Below are positions 8,054 to 8,412 of a DNA stretch of 8,412 bases, in pieces. The notes under the pieces were generated by a model. It was not told where the DNA came from. It worked only from the letters and a program-made list of their open reading frames with translations, and did not search any database. Origin of the DNA: an uncultured Sphingorhabdus sp. Its GTDB lineage: Bacteria; Pseudomonadota; Alphaproteobacteria; Sphingomonadales; Sphingomonadaceae. Each line of letters opens with the position of its first letter. The stretch's first letter is position 1. A program made the position numbers and the translations under genes. The stretch lies in the NCBI GenBank assembly GCA_937873665.1, contig CALMYW010000331.1, positions 1 through 8,412 of the forward strand. Reading direction: 5' to 3'.

Positions 8054-8398
8054 ATGACTGCAAATCCAGGTCCGCTACGTCCCCTCAGTCCTTGGGGTCT
8101 GCACGCCTCCGCCCCTGTGCCCGAACCGGGTCAACCGATCCGTCAGTGGGGCTTGGCCATTGATGCTCCGCTCAACCTGCCCGATCCCGAAGCGCACTCC
8201 TGGGACGATGCCGCCGACGTAGTGGTGGTTGGCCTTGGCGGTGCGGGCGTCTCGGCCGCGCTCGACGCGCTGGAGCGGGGCCTGTCGGTCATCGCGCTCG
8301 ACCCGTACGATGGTGGCGGGTCATCGGCGGCCAATGGCGGGGGCTATTACGCTGGCGGGGGGGCCCCCCTCCCGCCCGGGGCCGGGGGGGGGGGTTAA
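8054..8398 (+). CDS. FAD-binding dehydrogenase (fumarate reductase / 3-ketosteroid dehydrogenase-like), 5' part
   Basis: The N-terminal part of a flavoprotein oxidoreductase. After a leader of about 50 residues, a Rossmann strand leads to the FAD motif GLGGAG (60-65) in DVVVVGLGGAG. A second strand ends in the acidic D83 (LSVIALD), which would bind the ribose of FAD. SSAANGGGYYAGGG (90-103) is the flavin-contacting loop typical of FAD-binding dehydrogenases related to 3-oxosteroid dehydrogenases and flavocytochrome c fumarate reductases. AAAGGA lies about six bases before the ATG. The family usually exceeds 450 residues, so most of the gene is missing. The reading after about residue 103 (APLPPGAGGGG, then TAA) lies in homopolymer-rich sequence at the window end and is probably wrong, so the stop at 8396-8398 should not be trusted. 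Substrate cannot be told. Confidence 0.82.
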   Translation: MTANPGPLRPLSPWGLHASAPVPEPGQPIRQWGLAIDAPLNLPDPEAHSWDDAADVVVVGLGGAGVSAALDALERGLSVIALDPYDGGGSSAANGGGYYAGGGAPLPPGAGGGG

Positions 8399-8412
8399 CC
8401 CGCGCTGGTGGG
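8357..8412. other. Low-complexity, probably erroneous sequence at the right edge
   Basis: Runs G7 (8357-8363), C6 (8364-8369) and G11 (8384-8394) appear exactly where the conserved FAD-dehydrogenase reading is lost. This is what base-calling or assembly errors at a contig end look like. Confidence 0.7.

Overview
The window looks like an accessory region of a high-GC alphaproteobacterium, most likely a sphingomonad (Novosphingobium, Sphingobium or Sphingomonas type). This rests on the overall protein style (StbD/RelE pair, IS5-type transposase, FAD dehydrogenase with a GGG-rich loop) and high-GC codon use. It is inference, because no search could be run.

Layout, left to right: (i) 1-836, a 24-bp tandem repeat at the left edge, then a RelB/StbD antitoxin and RelE toxin that overlap by 11 bases. 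The toxin has an unusual C-terminal tail. (ii) 814-1101, minus strand, the C-terminal stub of a pRiA4b ORF-3 family protein. (iii) 1102-2895, minus strand, a secreted protein of about 600 residues whose C-terminal half holds six cysteine-paired Sel1-like repeats. (iv) 3156-3682, a 3'-truncated IS5-family (IS427-like) transposase with a probable -1 frameshift site. (v) 3683-4264, debris with no confident gene. (vi) 4265-6935, minus strand, a catalase-peroxidase (katG) with a signal peptide, a strong intrinsic terminator, then a small exported class I cytochrome c. (vii) 7256-7302, the 3' half of a tRNA-Lys(CTT) gene, the usual scar of an integrative element. (viii) 7303-8053, no confident gene, but short repeats beside the tRNA scar and a strong leftward promoter-like sequence inside a perfect 11-bp dyad. 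(ix) 8054 onward, the start of an FAD-binding dehydrogenase that runs into low-complexity, probably erroneous sequence at the right end.

The functional genes are a toxin-antitoxin module and an oxidative-stress pair acting outside the cytoplasm (KatG removing H2O2, the cytochrome a possible redox partner). The truncated IS, the gene stub and the half-tRNA indicate repeated insertion and deletion, consistent with a genomic island whose one edge lies at the tRNA scar. No CRISPR array, rRNA or complete tRNA is visible. I did not find a clearly new multi-gene system. The least conventional items are the cysteine-paired Sel1-like secreted protein, the exported KatG plus cytochrome c, and the dyad/promoter at 7849-7904.
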